A stretch of 64,000 nucleotides of DNA from Streptomyces fradiae (GCF_041270065.1 NZ_CP065958.1:5642001-5706000); one strand, 5' to 3'. Counted from the first letter of the stretch, positions 50,901 through 60,644 are shown. Numbers and translations: made by a program. The notes: generated from the sequence alone by a model not told the origin.

Positions 50901-53192
50901 TTGGCAGCCATCGCCCGGTGGTGCGTGAAGCACCGCCTCGTCGCCGTTCTGCTCTGGCTCGTCGCCCTCGGCGGCGCCGTCACCGGAGCGGCGCTCGCCG
51001 GAAGCGCGTACTCCAACGACTACGAGGTGCCCGGCACCGAGTCGGGCCGGGCCACCGCCCTCCTCGACCGCGGCTTCCACGGCGCCGGCGGCGACAGCGA
51101 CACCATCGTCTGGCACACCGACCGCGGCAGCGTCCGCGCCCCCGACGTGGAACAGCGGATGACCGCCATGCTCCACAAGGTCGAGGACCTCCCCGGCATC
51201 GCCTCCGTCGCCTCCCCGTACGGCTCCGCCCCCGGCCAGATCAGCGAGGACGGGCGCACCGCCTACGCCGCCGTCACCTTCGACGCGCAGGCCGACGACA
51301 TCCCGAAGAGCGAGGCCCAGGCCCTCGTCGACACCGCGAAGGCCGCCGCCACCGACGGCGTCCAGGTCGAGCTCGGCGGCGCCGCCGTCGGCGCCACCGT
51401 CTCCACCGGCGGTCACACCGCCGAGATCGTCGGCGTGGCCGTCGCCGCCGTCGTCCTCTTCCTCGCCTTCGGCTCCCTCGCCGCCGCCGTGCTCCCCATC
51501 GCGACCGCCCTGGTCAGCGTCGGCATCGCCTACTCCGGGATCGTGCTCCTCGGCCATCTGATGACGGTCGCCGACTTCGCGCCCATGCTGGGCATGCTGA
51601 TCGGCCTCGGCGTCGGCATCGACTACGCGCTGTTCATCGTGACCCGCCACCGCAAGGGCCTCAAACGCGGCCTGCCGGTGGCCGAGGCCGCCCGGATAGC
51701 CGTCGCCACCACCGGCCGCGCCGTGGTCTTCGCCGGCGCCACCGTCTGCATCGCCCTGCTCGGCATGCTCATCCTCCGGCTCGGCTTCCTCAACGGCGTC
51801 GCCATCGCCGCCTCGCTCACCGTCGTCCTCACCGTCGCCGCCTCCGTCACCCTGCTGCCCGCGCTGCTCTCCCTCATCGGCATGCGCGCGCTGAGCCGCA
51901 AGGAACGCCGGCAGCTCGCCGAGCACGGCCCCCAGCCCGAGCTCCCCACCGGCTTCGCCGCCCGCTGGTCCGCCTTCGTCGAGCGCCACCCCAAGCTGCT
52001 CGGCGCGGTCGCCGCCGTCGTCATGCTCGTCCTCGCCCTGCCCACCTTCGCCCTCCACCTGGGCAGCTCCGACCAGGGCAACAACGCGGCCACCGCCACC
52101 ACCCGCAAGGCCTACGACCTGATCGCCGAGGGCTTCGGACCCGGTACGAACGGGCCGCTCACCCTCGTCGCCGAGCTCGACGGCGCCGACGACCGGGTCG
52201 CCCTCGACGCGCTGCCGGCCCGCCTCGCGCACACCAAGGGCGTCGAGTCGGTCTCCCCGATCACGTACAACGGCCCCGGCGACACCGCCGTCCTCACCGT
52301 CGTCCCCGACTCCTCGCCCCAGTCGAAGGCCACCAGCGAGCTGGTCGACCGGCTCCGCCACGACGTCCTGCCGGCCGCCGAGGACGGCAGCTCGCTCCAG
52401 GTCCACGTCGGCGGCGTCACCGCCTCCTTCGACGACTTCGCCGAGATCATCGTCGGCAAGCTGCCGCTCTTCGTCGGCGTGGTCATCGCGCTCGGCTGCG
52501 TCCTGCTGCTGCTCGCCTTCCGCTCGATCGGCATCCCGCTCAAGGCCGCCCTGATGAACGTCATGGCCGTCGCCGGCGCCTTCGGCGTGGTCGTCGCGAT
52601 CTTCCAGTGGGGCTGGGGCACCGAGCTGCTCGGCCTCGGCAGCGCCGGGCCCATCGAACCCTTCCTGCCCGTGATCATGGTCTCGGTGCTCTTCGGCCTC
52701 TCCATGGACTACCAGGTCTTCCTGGTCAGCCGGATGTACGAGGAGTGGCTGGAGACCGGCGACAACCGGCGCGCGGTCCGGGTCGGCCTCGCCGAGACCA
52801 GCCGGGTGATCAACTCGGCGGCGGTCATCATGATCTCCGTCTTCCTCGCCTTCGTCCTCTCCGGCGACCGGGTCATCGCGATGTTCGGCATCGCGCTCGC
52901 CGCCGCCGTCGCCCTCGACGCCTTCGTCCTGCGCACCCTCCTCGTCCCCGCCCTCATGCACATGCTCGGCGGCGCCAACTGGTGGCTGCCCCGCTGGCTG
53001 GACCGCCGGCTGCCGCGGATCAGCATCGAGCCGCCGGAGTGCCGCGTGGCCGCCGACGCCCGTGCGAAGATCGCCACCGAGGCCCTGGAGACCCTGGAGG
53101 CCCCGGAGCCCGCGCGGATACCCGCACAGCGGGTGCTCACGGCGACGCAGGCGGAGGAGACGACCGAAGATGTTCGCGATACCACTGGGTGA
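50901..53192 (+). CDS. MMPL/RND-family membrane transporter
   Basis: A 763-aa, 12-helix protein with two large extracytoplasmic loops (about 35-165 and 400-520). Proton-relay motifs GIDYALFIVTRHR and SMDYQVFLVSRMYEEW are intact in the two halves. The family exports lipids, lipopeptides or other hydrophobic compounds. The TTG start at 50901 is supported by AGGGGAG ten bases upstream and by the position of the first helix. The C-terminal 60 residues are charged and cytoplasmic. Its 3' end overlaps the acetyltransferase gene by 23 bp. Confidence 0.94.
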   Translation: MAAIARWCVKHRLVAVLLWLVALGGAVTGAALAGSAYSNDYEVPGTESGRATALLDRGFHGAGGDSDTIVWHTDRGSVRAPDVEQRMTAMLHKVEDLPGIASVASPYGSAPGQISEDGRTAYAAVTFDAQADDIPKSEAQALVDTAKAAATDGVQVELGGAAVGATVSTGGHTAEIVGVAVAAVVLFLAFGSLAAAVLPIATALVSVGIAYSGIVLLGHLMTVADFAPMLGMLIGLGVGIDYALFIVTRHRKGLKRGLPVAEAARIAVATTGRAVVFAGATVCIALLGMLILRLGFLNGVAIAASLTVVLTVAASVTLLPALLSLIGMRALSRKERRQLAEHGPQPELPTGFAARWSAFVERHPKLLGAVAAVVMLVLALPTFALHLGSSDQGNNAATATTRKAYDLIAEGFGPGTNGPLTLVAELDGADDRVALDALPARLAHTKGVESVSPITYNGPGDTAVLTVVPDSSPQSKATSELVDRLRHDVLPAAEDGSSLQVHVGGVTASFDDFAEIIVGKLPLFVGVVIALGCVLLLLAFRSIGIPLKAALMNVMAVAGAFGVVVAIFQWGWGTELLGLGSAGPIEPFLPVIMVSVLFGLSMDYQVFLVSRMYEEWLETGDNRRAVRVGLAETSRVINSAAVIMISVFLAFVLSGDRVIAMFGIALAAAVALDAFVLRTLLVPALMHMLGGANWWLPRWLDRRLPRISIEPPECRVAADARAKIATEALETLEAPEPARIPAQRVLTATQAEETTEDVRDTTG

Positions 53193-53727
53193 CGACGGCG
53201 CCGAGCTCACCCCGCTGGCCCCCTGGCAGGCGGACGAGTTCCTCGCCCACATCGACCGCGGCCGTGACTTCATCGGCGCGCACGTCGGCCTCCCGGACAT
53301 CGTCACCGACCTCGACACCGCCCGCGCCCACCTCACCCGCTACGCCGACCGGGCCGCCCGCGACGCCGGCTACCTCTACGGCATCCGGGTCGACGGCCTC
53401 CTCGTCGGCGGCGTCCTCTTCGTCCACTTCGACGCGACGGGCGGGACGGCCGAGGCCGGCTGCTGGATCGAGCCCGGGTACGCGGGCCGGGGCCTGGTCA
53501 CCCGCGCCTGCCGGGCCATCATCGACTGGGCGATCGAGCGGCGCGGCATCCACCGCGTCGAATGGCAGGTCTCGCCCGCGAACACGCCCAGCATCGCCGT
53601 CGCCCGCCGCCTCGGCATGACGAAGGAAGGCGTGCTCCGCGAGAACTACCCCTACCGCGGCAAGCGCAACGACACCGAGATCTGGTCGGTGCTCGCCCCG
53701 GAGTGGCGGGCCGCGAAGGAGGCCTGA
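53170..53727 (+). CDS. RimJ/RimL-type GNAT acetyltransferase
   Basis: A 185-aa protein whose pattern fits RimL-like N-acetyltransferases: GVLFVHFDATGGTAEAGCWIEPGYAGRGLVTRACRAIIDWA (acetyl-CoA motif with YAGRGLVT) then HRVEWQVSPANTPSIAVARRLGM. The family acetylates ribosomal protein N-termini or small molecules. The ATG at 53170 lies inside the end of the MMPL gene with GGAGGA before it, so the two are coupled; it may modify the exported compound or be unrelated. Confidence 0.9.
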   Translation: MFAIPLGDDGAELTPLAPWQADEFLAHIDRGRDFIGAHVGLPDIVTDLDTARAHLTRYADRAARDAGYLYGIRVDGLLVGGVLFVHFDATGGTAEAGCWIEPGYAGRGLVTRACRAIIDWAIERRGIHRVEWQVSPANTPSIAVARRLGMTKEGVLRENYPYRGKRNDTEIWSVLAPEWRAAKEA

Positions 53728-53746
53728 GGTCGCCTGAGGCCGGGCC

Positions 53747-53788
53747 GGGGCGCGCCTAAGGCCCCCTGGGGCGCATCTAAGGACCCCC
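53747..53788. repeat. Tandem imperfect 20/21-bp repeat
   Basis: Copies at 53747-53766 and 53768-53788 both read GGGGCGC, two bases, CTAAGG, then a C-rich end. It lies in the spacer after the acetyltransferase gene. Confidence 0.7.
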
Positions 53789-53910
53789 GTACGCCGAACA
53801 TGCGGCACTCTCCCGATGTGGCCGCACCCCCTGGGAAACGACAGTAGAGGCATCGCAGGAAGCGATACCGACACCGGGACCGACCGGCCCCGAACCCCAG
53901 GGAGCACACC

Positions 53911-54072
53911 ATGTACGCGTACGAACTCCACCAGGTCCGCCACGCCGAGCTCGTCGCCCGGGCCGCCGCCCAGCGCCTCGCCCGGGAGGCCCGCGAGGCC
54001 GCCCGCAGCCGGCGCCAGGAACCCGAGGGGCGGGTGAATACCGACCGGCAGCGCTTCGTCCGGGCCGCGTGA
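53911..54072 (+). CDS. 53-aa basic helical protein
   Basis: Starts ATG with AGGGAG seven bases upstream and encodes MYAYELHQVRHAELVARAAA..., ending at TGA 54070-54072. Residues 5-36 form one long amphipathic helix rich in Ala and Arg with heptad-like spacing; the rest is charged and flexible. No signal peptide. Small conserved proteins of this kind occur in streptomycetes; function unknown. It lies 81 bp before the LAL regulator gene. Confidence 0.65.
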   Translation: MYAYELHQVRHAELVARAAAQRLAREAREAARSRRQEPEGRVNTDRQRFVRAA

Positions 54073-54153
54073 CCCGGAATGCCGCACGGCTCGGATACGC
54101 CGCGTGACACCCGTACGAGCACACCCGCGGACGCCTGTGCGATGCTCGGCGCC

Positions 54154-57100
54154 GTGGAGACCAGGTCAGTCAGCCCCGTCTTCGTCGGCCGGGCCGGCGA
54201 ACTCACCGCCCTCACCGAGGCGCTCTCCCGCGCGGCCGCGGGAGAGCCCCAGGCGCTCCTCCTCGGCGGCGAGGCCGGGGTCGGCAAGACCCGCCTCGTC
54301 GAGGAGTTCACCGCCCGGGCCCGCGCCGCCGGCGCCGTCGTCGCGCTCGGCGGCTGCGTCGAGATCGGCGCCGACGGACTGCCCTTCGCCCCCTTCTCCA
54401 CCGCCCTGCGCGCGCTGCGCCGGGAACTCCCCGAGGAGTTCGCCGCGGCCGCCGCCGGCCAGGAGGGCGAACTCGCCCGGCTGCTCCCCGAACTCGGCGA
54501 CCCCACCGGCCACGAACCCGCCGCCGAGGAGGCCACCGCCCGCCTCTTCGAGCTCACCGTACGGCTCCTCGAAGGCCTCGCCGCCGACCGCACCGTCGCC
54601 CTCGTCCTGGAGGACCTGCACTGGGCCGACACCTCCACCCGGCACCTGCTCGCCTACCTCTTCCGCACCCTCGCCCACGGCCGGATCACCGTCGTCGCCA
54701 CCTACCGCGCCGACGACATCCACCGCCGCCACCCGCTGCGCCCGCTGCTCGCCGAACTCGACCGGCTGCGCTCCGTCCGCCGCATCGAACTCGCCCGCTT
54801 CACCCGTGCCGAGGTGCACCGCCAGCTCACCGGCATCCTCGCCGCCGAACCCGACCCCGCCCTCCTCGACCAGGTCTTCGAACGCTCCGACGGCAACGCC
54901 TTCTTCGTCGAGGAACTCGTCGCCTCCCACGAGTCCGGCTGCGCCGCCACCGCCCTCAGCGACTCCCTGCGCGACCTGCTCCTGGTCCGCGTCGAAGCCC
55001 TGCCCGAGGCCGCCCAGCGGGTCGTCCGGATCGCCGCCGAAGGCGGCTCCACCGTCGAGTTCGACCTGCTTGCCGCCGTCTCCGGACTGCCCGAGGACAC
55101 CCTCATCGAGGCCCTGCGCCTCGCCGTCGGCGCCAACATCCTGCTCGCCGCCCCCGAAGGCGACGGCTACCGTTTCCGCCACTCCCTGGTCCGCGAGGCC
55201 GTCAGCGACGACCTGCTGCCCGGCGAACGCTCCCGGCTGCACCGGCGCTACGCCGAAGCCCTGGAGGCCGACCCCGCGCTGGTCCGCGCCGACGAACGCG
55301 CCACCCGGCTCGCCACGTACTGGTACCACGCCCGCGACGCCGCCCGCGCCCTGCCCGCCGTCCTGCGCGCCTCCGTCGAGGCCCGCAAGCGCTACGCCTA
55401 CGCCGAACAACTCCGGCTCCTCGAACGGGCCATGGAACTCTGGGACGAGGTCCCCGACGCGGTCCGCGCCGCCCTGCGCCCCCTCGACTACGCCGAGTCC
55501 TACCCTGCCTGCTCCCGCGACCCCGAGACCCCGCTCCGCCATCTCGACCTGCTCGCCGAGGCCGCCTTCGCCGCCCGCCTCTCCGGCGAACGCGAACGGG
55601 CCCTCAAGATCGGCCGCACCGCGCTCCGCATCCTCGACAGCGACGAGGAACACGACCCGCTGCGCGCCGCCTGGTTCTACGTCGAACGCGCCCGCCTCCA
55701 GTCCAACCTGGCCCGCGGCGACGGCTGGGCCGAGATCGCCCGCGCGCAGGAACTCGTCCGCGGCCTGCCGCCGTCCGCCGTGCACGCCGTCGTCCTGGGC
55801 ATCGCGGCCGGCTGGGGCATGCTCCGCAACCCCGGCCCCGGGGCCTTCGCAGACGCCGAACGCGCCGTCGAATACGCCCGGTTGGTCAAGGCCGAGGCCA
55901 CCGAACTCTCCGCCCTCGGCACCCTCGGCTCCCTCATGACGGCCGCGGGCGACCCCGACGCCGGACTCGCCCAGCTCCACGAGGTACGCCGACGGACCCT
56001 GGCCCTCGGCCAGTTCCACGAGGCCTCGCGCACCTACGTCAACATCTCCTCCGGCCTGGAGGGCCTCGGCCGCTCCCGGGAGGCCGTCGACATCGCCACC
56101 GACGGCATCGCCTCCGCCCGCGCCCACGGCCTCGTCGACAGCGCCGGCTGGGTTCGCGCCAACCTCGCGGAGTCGCTGTACTCCCTCGGCGAGTGGGACC
56201 GCGCCCAGGAGGAGTGCGAACTGCTGCTGCGCGGCGGCGCGGCCGACACCAAGCCCGGCGGCACCGCCCTGCTGCTCCTCGCCCGGCTCGCCGTCGAGCG
56301 CGGCGATCCCGGCACCGCCGCCGGCCGGCTCGCCGAGTCCTCCGCCCGCTACGGCAGCCGCGACCCCATCCCGCAGTACACCCTGCCGACCGCCCACGTG
56401 GCCCTTCAGATCGCCGCCGCCGAGGGCCGCCTCGCCGACGTCCGCACCGGCCTCGCCGCCGCGGCCGAGGCCGGCTTCCCGCCCGGCACCCACCGCTACG
56501 GCTGGCCGCTCGTCCTCACCGCCGTCACCGCCGAGGCCGACGCCCGCGGCCTGCCCGCCGCCGACGCGGGCCGCGCCGCCGCGCTCGACCTGATACGCCG
56601 CTGCGTCCGGAGCCTCGCCGCCCCGGCGCCCGTCTGGCAGGCGTACGCCCACCAGGTCTCCGCCGAACTCGCCCGCGCCGAGGACCGGGCCACCGCCGAG
56701 CGCTGGGCCGAGGTCGTCGCCGCCTTCGAGCCCCTCGACCGCCCCTACGAGCTGGCCCGGGCCCGGCATCGCCACGCCGACGCGCTGCTCGCCGAGGGCG
56801 GCCGGCGCGAGGAGGCCGCCGCCCTGCTCCACGCCGCCCACACCACCGCCGTACGCCTCGGGGCGCAGCCGCTGCGCGAGGACGTCGAACTGCTCGCCGC
56901 CCGGGCCCGCCTCGCCCCGCTCTCCGCCGCCCCGGACGCCCCGCGGCAGCCGGAGCCGGAGGAGGGCGACGCCTTCGGCCTCACCCCGCGCGAACAGGAC
57001 GTCCTGCGCCTCGTCGCCGCCGGGCGCACCAACCGCCAGATCGCCGAGGAGCTCTTCATCTCGCCGAAGACGGCGAGCGTCCACGTCTCCAACATCCTCG

Positions 57101-57177
57101 CCAAACTGGGCGTCGCGGGGCGCGGCGAGGCGGCCGCGCTCGCACACCGGCTGCGGCTGCTCGACGCACCGGCCTGA
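54154..57177 (+). CDS. LAL-type (large ATP-binding LuxR) transcriptional regulator
   Basis: About 1007 aa. AAA_16-type ATPase at the N-terminus with Walker A GGEAGVGKT (38-46) and Walker B LVLEDLHWAD (about 150-159), a long TPR-like helical middle (about 330-920), and a C-terminal LuxR HTH (LTPREQDVLRLVAAGRTNRQIAEELFISPKTASVHVSNIL). The family activates secondary-metabolism or catabolic genes in response to a small ligand. The GTG at 54154 is chosen because VSPVFVGR then sits at the N-terminus; an ATG at 54142 is possible. No target genes are obvious nearby. Confidence 0.92.
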   Translation: METRSVSPVFVGRAGELTALTEALSRAAAGEPQALLLGGEAGVGKTRLVEEFTARARAAGAVVALGGCVEIGADGLPFAPFSTALRALRRELPEEFAAAAAGQEGELARLLPELGDPTGHEPAAEEATARLFELTVRLLEGLAADRTVALVLEDLHWADTSTRHLLAYLFRTLAHGRITVVATYRADDIHRRHPLRPLLAELDRLRSVRRIELARFTRAEVHRQLTGILAAEPDPALLDQVFERSDGNAFFVEELVASHESGCAATALSDSLRDLLLVRVEALPEAAQRVVRIAAEGGSTVEFDLLAAVSGLPEDTLIEALRLAVGANILLAAPEGDGYRFRHSLVREAVSDDLLPGERSRLHRRYAEALEADPALVRADERATRLATYWYHARDAARALPAVLRASVEARKRYAYAEQLRLLERAMELWDEVPDAVRAALRPLDYAESYPACSRDPETPLRHLDLLAEAAFAARLSGERERALKIGRTALRILDSDEEHDPLRAAWFYVERARLQSNLARGDGWAEIARAQELVRGLPPSAVHAVVLGIAAGWGMLRNPGPGAFADAERAVEYARLVKAEATELSALGTLGSLMTAAGDPDAGLAQLHEVRRRTLALGQFHEASRTYVNISSGLEGLGRSREAVDIATDGIASARAHGLVDSAGWVRANLAESLYSLGEWDRAQEECELLLRGGAADTKPGGTALLLLARLAVERGDPGTAAGRLAESSARYGSRDPIPQYTLPTAHVALQIAAAEGRLADVRTGLAAAAEAGFPPGTHRYGWPLVLTAVTAEADARGLPAADAGRAAALDLIRRCVRSLAAPAPVWQAYAHQVSAELARAEDRATAERWAEVVAAFEPLDRPYELARARHRHADALLAEGGRREEAAALLHAAHTTAVRLGAQPLREDVELLAARARLAPLSAAPDAPRQPEPEEGDAFGLTPREQDVLRLVAAGRTNRQIAEELFISPKTASVHVSNILAKLGVAGRGEAAALAHRLRLLDAPA

Positions 57178-57354
57178 TCAGTCGCCGTCGGCGGGGCGGG
57201 GCAGCCGTATGGTCACCTTCCCCGAGGACAGGTCTATCGGCCCCCGGTACGGGTCGCCGTCGCCCAGGTCCTCCCGGGTCAGCGCGAGCCGCTGCCGCTC
57301 GTCGTCGGTGTGCTTGCGGCCCGGTGCGAACAGCTCTTCCATCATGTTGAACAC
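57178..57354 (-). CDS. Small DUF6191-like protein
   Basis: 58 aa: MFNMMEELFAPGRKHTDDE..., then GDPYRGPIDLSSGKVTIRLP. This matches the small streptomycete family I know as DUF6191, of unknown function. The GTG at 57354 has GGAGG eight bases upstream; the GTG at 57372 is in frame but lacks a site. Its stop abuts the stop of the LAL gene, and it lies 24 bp downstream of nothing on its own strand except the dehydrogenase gene start direction, so it is likely a separate unit read from upstream of 57354. Confidence 0.8.
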   Translation of the reverse strand: MFNMMEELFAPGRKHTDDERQRLALTREDLGDGDPYRGPIDLSSGKVTIRLPRPADGD

Positions 57355-57378
57355 GTGCTCCGCCTCCCTCACGAGGTG

Positions 57379-58509
57379 CTAGCCGACCTCCAGGCGCAGG
57401 ATCCGGTCGTCGCCGGGTCCCGGGGTGCCCCGGGTGTCGGTCTCGCTGGTCACCAGCCAGAGCCGGGTGCCGCCCGCGGTCGCCTGGACCGTGCGCAGCC
57501 GTCCGTACTCACCCTTCAGGAACGCCACCGGCTCCCCGGATCGTTCCGCGCCGGAGAGCGGAATGCGCCACAGGCGCTCGCCGCGCAGCCCGGCCATCCA
57601 GATCGCGCCCCGGGCGTACGCGATGCCGCTCGGCGAGGCCTCCGAGGTGGGCCACTGGGCCACCGGGTCGGTGTAGCCGGCCCGCCCGGCGATGCCCTCC
57701 ACCACCGGCCAGCCGTAGTTCCGGCCGGGCCGGATCAGGTTCAGCTCGTCCCAGGTGTTCTGGCCGAATTCCGATGCCCAGAGGCGTCCGTCGGCGTCCC
57801 AGGCGAGGCCCTGGACGTTGCGGTGGCCGTACGAGTACACCAGGGAGCCCGGGAAGGGGTTGCCGGGCGCCGGGCGGCCCTCCGGGGTCATCCGCAGGAT
57901 CTTCCCGCCGAGCGAGCCCTTGTCCTGGGCGAGCCCGGTCCGCCCGGTCTCGCCGGTCCCCGCGTACAGCATCCCGTCCGGGCCGAACGCGATCCGCCCG
58001 CCGTTGTGGATGAAGCCCTTGGGGAGACCGGTGAGCACCGGCTCCGGCGCCCCGAGCCGGTCGCCCGCGCCCCCGCCGTACCGCATCCGGACGATCCGGT
58101 TGTCCGACTCGGCGGTCAGATACGCGTACACCCAGCCGTCCCGCACGGCGAGCCCGAGCAGCCCGCCCTCCCCGCCCGGCACGACCCCCGGCACCTCGCC
58201 GACCGGCGTCTGCCGGCCCGTCCGCCCGTCGATCCGGGTCACCGTCCGCTCGTCCCGCGACGACACCAGCAGATCCCCGCCGGGCAGCTCGGCGAGCCCC
58301 CACGGCGACTTCAGCCCCTCGGTCAGCGTCCCGGCGACCCGTACGGGTGCCGCCGGGCTCGTCGTCGGCGGCGCGGTGGACGCGGGCGGCGGGCTGGCGG
58401 GCGGGGCGGAGGACGGGCCGGAGGACGGGGTGGAGGAGCACCCGGTGGCCAGGAGCAGCGCGACCGCGCCGCCCGTCAGTGTCCTGCTGACGACTCGGCC
58501 TCGGCTCAT
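57379..58509 (-). CDS. PQQ-dependent glucose/sorbosone dehydrogenase-like lipoprotein
   Basis: A 376-aa secreted lipoprotein (LATGC, C24) with a Pro/Ser/Ala linker and a six-bladed propeller of the GSDH family: LKSPWGLAELPGGDLLVSSRDERTVTRID, GVVPGGEGGLLGLAV, GGRIAFGPDGMLYAGTGETG, YSYGHRNVQGLAWD and GRNYGWPVVEG. These are the usual PQQ- and calcium-binding blade motifs. It would oxidise a sugar aldehyde or aldose outside the cell if PQQ is available. AAGGGA precedes the ATG at 58509. The small DUF6191-like gene follows 24 bp downstream and may share its mRNA. Confidence 0.92.
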   Translation of the reverse strand: MSRGRVVSRTLTGGAVALLLATGCSSTPSSGPSSAPPASPPPASTAPPTTSPAAPVRVAGTLTEGLKSPWGLAELPGGDLLVSSRDERTVTRIDGRTGRQTPVGEVPGVVPGGEGGLLGLAVRDGWVYAYLTAESDNRIVRMRYGGGAGDRLGAPEPVLTGLPKGFIHNGGRIAFGPDGMLYAGTGETGRTGLAQDKGSLGGKILRMTPEGRPAPGNPFPGSLVYSYGHRNVQGLAWDADGRLWASEFGQNTWDELNLIRPGRNYGWPVVEGIAGRAGYTDPVAQWPTSEASPSGIAYARGAIWMAGLRGERLWRIPLSGAERSGEPVAFLKGEYGRLRTVQATAGGTRLWLVTSETDTRGTPGPGDDRILRLEVG

Positions 58510-58587
58510 GACCCGGTCCCTTCGGCGGCTGCTTCCGGCGGCTCCTTCCTTGATACACCGCCGGACCGACAAGGGCCCGGACGCGGC

Positions 58588-59595
58588 TCAGTCCCACGAC
58601 CCCCGGGCCGCCGGAAGCGCCGCGATCTCCGTCAGGTCGGCGGCGTCGAGGACGAGGCCGGCCGCGCGGGCGTTCTCGACCGCCCACCGCTCGTGCTTGG
58701 TGCCCGGGATCGGGACGACGTGCGGGCCCTGGGCGAGCGCCCAGGCCAGCGCGACCTGCGCCGGGGTGACCTCCGCGCCGTGCCGGGCCGCGACCCGGCG
58801 CAGGCCCGCCACCAGCGGCTGGTTCGCGGCCATCATCTCGGCCGTGAAGCGCGGGTGCCGGGCGCGCGGATCGTCCGCCTCGAAACCGCCGCCGGGCGTC
58901 AGCGTGCCGGTGAGGAAGCCGCTGCCCAGCGGCATCGCGGCCAGAAAGCCCACGCCCCGCGCCGCGCACCACGGCAGCAGCCGTTCCAGGGCCTCCGGGG
59001 ACCACACCGACAGCTCCGCCTCGACCGCGCTCACCGGGAACACCTGCTGGATCCGCTCAAGCTGCCGGATCGTTCCGTCAAAGCCGCCGCCCGTCACCGG
59101 CCGCCGGAAGAACCGGGTCCGGGCACCCACCGCGCACAGCCCGAGCGCCCGCACCTTTCCGGCCCGCACGAGATCGGCCATCGCGCCCCAGGTCTCCTCC
59201 ACCGGCACCTCGGGATCGGCCCGGTGCAGCTGGTAGAGGTCGATCACATCGGTCTGCAGCCGCCGCAGCGAGGCATCACAGGCCCGGCGCACATAACCGG
59301 GCCGCCCGTTGGCCACCACATGCCCGTCGCCCACAAGGAGACCGCACTTCGTCGACACGAACACGTCCGCCCGGCGCTCCTTCAGCACCCGCCCGAGCAG
59401 CAGCTCGTTGGTGAACGGCCCGTACATGTCGGCGGTGTCGAGCAGGCTCACCCCGGCGTCCAGGGCCGCGTGCACCGTACGCAGGGACCGGTCGCCCCGC
59501 TGCCGGGAGGAGCTGTACGCCCAGTTCATCGGCATGCACCCGAGGCCCACCGCACCCACTCCGAGCGCCGCCGCCCCGATCGTCCTGCGCTCCAC
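58588..59595 (-). CDS. Aldo/keto reductase
   Basis: A 335-aa NADPH-dependent TIM-barrel oxidoreductase. Catalytic tetrad D53, Y58, K83 and H124 (LLDTADMYG, VSTKCG, YQLHRAD). The C-terminal IPGTKHERWAVENARA cofactor segment is present. Substrate unknown. The GTG at 59595 is chosen because GGGAGGGG lies nine bases upstream. It may be co-transcribed with the dehydrogenase-like lipoprotein gene, whose start lies 78 bp downstream. Divergent from the 2-hydroxyacid dehydrogenase gene. Confidence 0.94.
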   Translation of the reverse strand: MERRTIGAAALGVGAVGLGCMPMNWAYSSSRQRGDRSLRTVHAALDAGVSLLDTADMYGPFTNELLLGRVLKERRADVFVSTKCGLLVGDGHVVANGRPGYVRRACDASLRRLQTDVIDLYQLHRADPEVPVEETWGAMADLVRAGKVRALGLCAVGARTRFFRRPVTGGGFDGTIRQLERIQQVFPVSAVEAELSVWSPEALERLLPWCAARGVGFLAAMPLGSGFLTGTLTPGGGFEADDPRARHPRFTAEMMAANQPLVAGLRRVAARHGAEVTPAQVALAWALAQGPHVVPIPGTKHERWAVENARAAGLVLDAADLTEIAALPAARGSWD

Positions 59596-59656
59596 CTGCC
59601 GCAACCCCTCCCTGTGCAGCCCCCAAAGTAACCAATGGCGCGCGGGATTCATCGCA

Positions 59657-59669
59657 TAGCCTCCCGGTC
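59657..59669 (+). promoter_or_regulatory. Leaderless -10 box of the 2-hydroxyacid dehydrogenase gene
   Basis: TAGCCT at 59657-59662 lies seven bases before the ATG at 59670. No Shine-Dalgarno is present. Confidence 0.5.
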
Positions 59670-60632
59670 ATGACACTCGATGACACCGCCGCTGACGTGT
59701 GGCTTCCGATTCCCGCGGACGAGATCGACGGCCTGCCCGCGCCGGGCGCGTCGGGCCTGAACTACCGTTTCTGGGACGGCGGGCCGGACTTTCCGGCCGA
59801 TCCCGCCCGCTGCGCCTTCTATGTCGTGCCCTACATGAAGGGCGAGGAGATCGCCGTCCGGCCGCTCGCCGGGATGAGCTCGGTGCGCGTCGTGCAGACC
59901 CTGTCCGCCGGGGTCGACCACGTCACGCCCGGCATCGGGGCGCTGCGCTCCGGCGTGCGCCTGTGCAATGCGCGGGGCGTGCACGAGGCCAGCACCGCCG
60001 AGCTGACCCTGGCCCTGATCCTCGCCTCGCTGCGCGGCATCCCGGGCTTCGTGCGTGGTCAGGACGCGGAGGAGTGGCGGGCCGGGTTCTATCCGGCGCT
60101 CGCCGACAAGTCGGTGCTGATCGTCGGGTACGGATCGATCGGCGCCGCCATCGAGGACCGGCTCGCGCCCTTCGAGTGCGCGCGGATCGTCCGCGTCGCG
60201 CGCTCGGCGCGCACCACCGCGCGCGGGCCGGTGCTGCCGATGACCGAACTGGCCGCGCAACTGCCGCAGGCCGACGTGGTGGTGCTGTCCACCCCGCTCA
60301 CCCCGGAGACCCGGCAGCTGGCCGGCGCGGACTTCCTGGCCCGGATGAAGGACGGCGCCCTGCTCGTCAACGTGGCGCGCGGTCCGGTGGTGGACACCGC
60401 CGCGCTCCTGAAGGAGGCCGAGAGCGGCCGGATCCGCGCGGCACTCGATGTCACCGATCCGGAACCGCTGCCGGCCGGGCACCCCCTGTGGCACGCTCCC
60501 GGTGTGCTCGTGAGCCCCCATGTGGGCGGCTCCACCTCGGCGTTCATGCCGCGCGCCAAGCGCCTGATCGCGGCCCAGCTGACCCGCTTCGTCGCGGGCG
60601 AGGACCTGGCCAACGTGGTCCTCACCACCTGA
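59670..60632 (+). CDS. D-isomer-specific 2-hydroxyacid dehydrogenase
   Basis: A 320-aa NAD(P)-dependent enzyme reducing a 2-oxoacid. Cofactor motif VGYGSIG (G153-x-G-x-x-G158) and catalytic R237 (NVARGPVVD), E265 (TDPEPLP) and H284 (SPHVGGST). The short catalytic-domain N-terminus and the Gly-Ala-Val lining LSAGVDHV fit glyoxylate/hydroxypyruvate or phosphonate-type members; the substrate is not certain. Monocistronic and probably leaderless. Confidence 0.94.
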   Translation: MTLDDTAADVWLPIPADEIDGLPAPGASGLNYRFWDGGPDFPADPARCAFYVVPYMKGEEIAVRPLAGMSSVRVVQTLSAGVDHVTPGIGALRSGVRLCNARGVHEASTAELTLALILASLRGIPGFVRGQDAEEWRAGFYPALADKSVLIVGYGSIGAAIEDRLAPFECARIVRVARSARTTARGPVLPMTELAAQLPQADVVVLSTPLTPETRQLAGADFLARMKDGALLVNVARGPVVDTAALLKEAESGRIRAALDVTDPEPLPAGHPLWHAPGVLVSPHVGGSTSAFMPRAKRLIAAQLTRFVAGEDLANVVLTT

Positions 60633-60644
60633 GCCGGCTCCCCG

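Noticed and set aside
54166..57147. A long minus-strand open frame opposite the LAL regulator
   Set aside because: Gly/Glu/Ala-rich shadow; the plus-strand frame has Walker and LuxR motifs.
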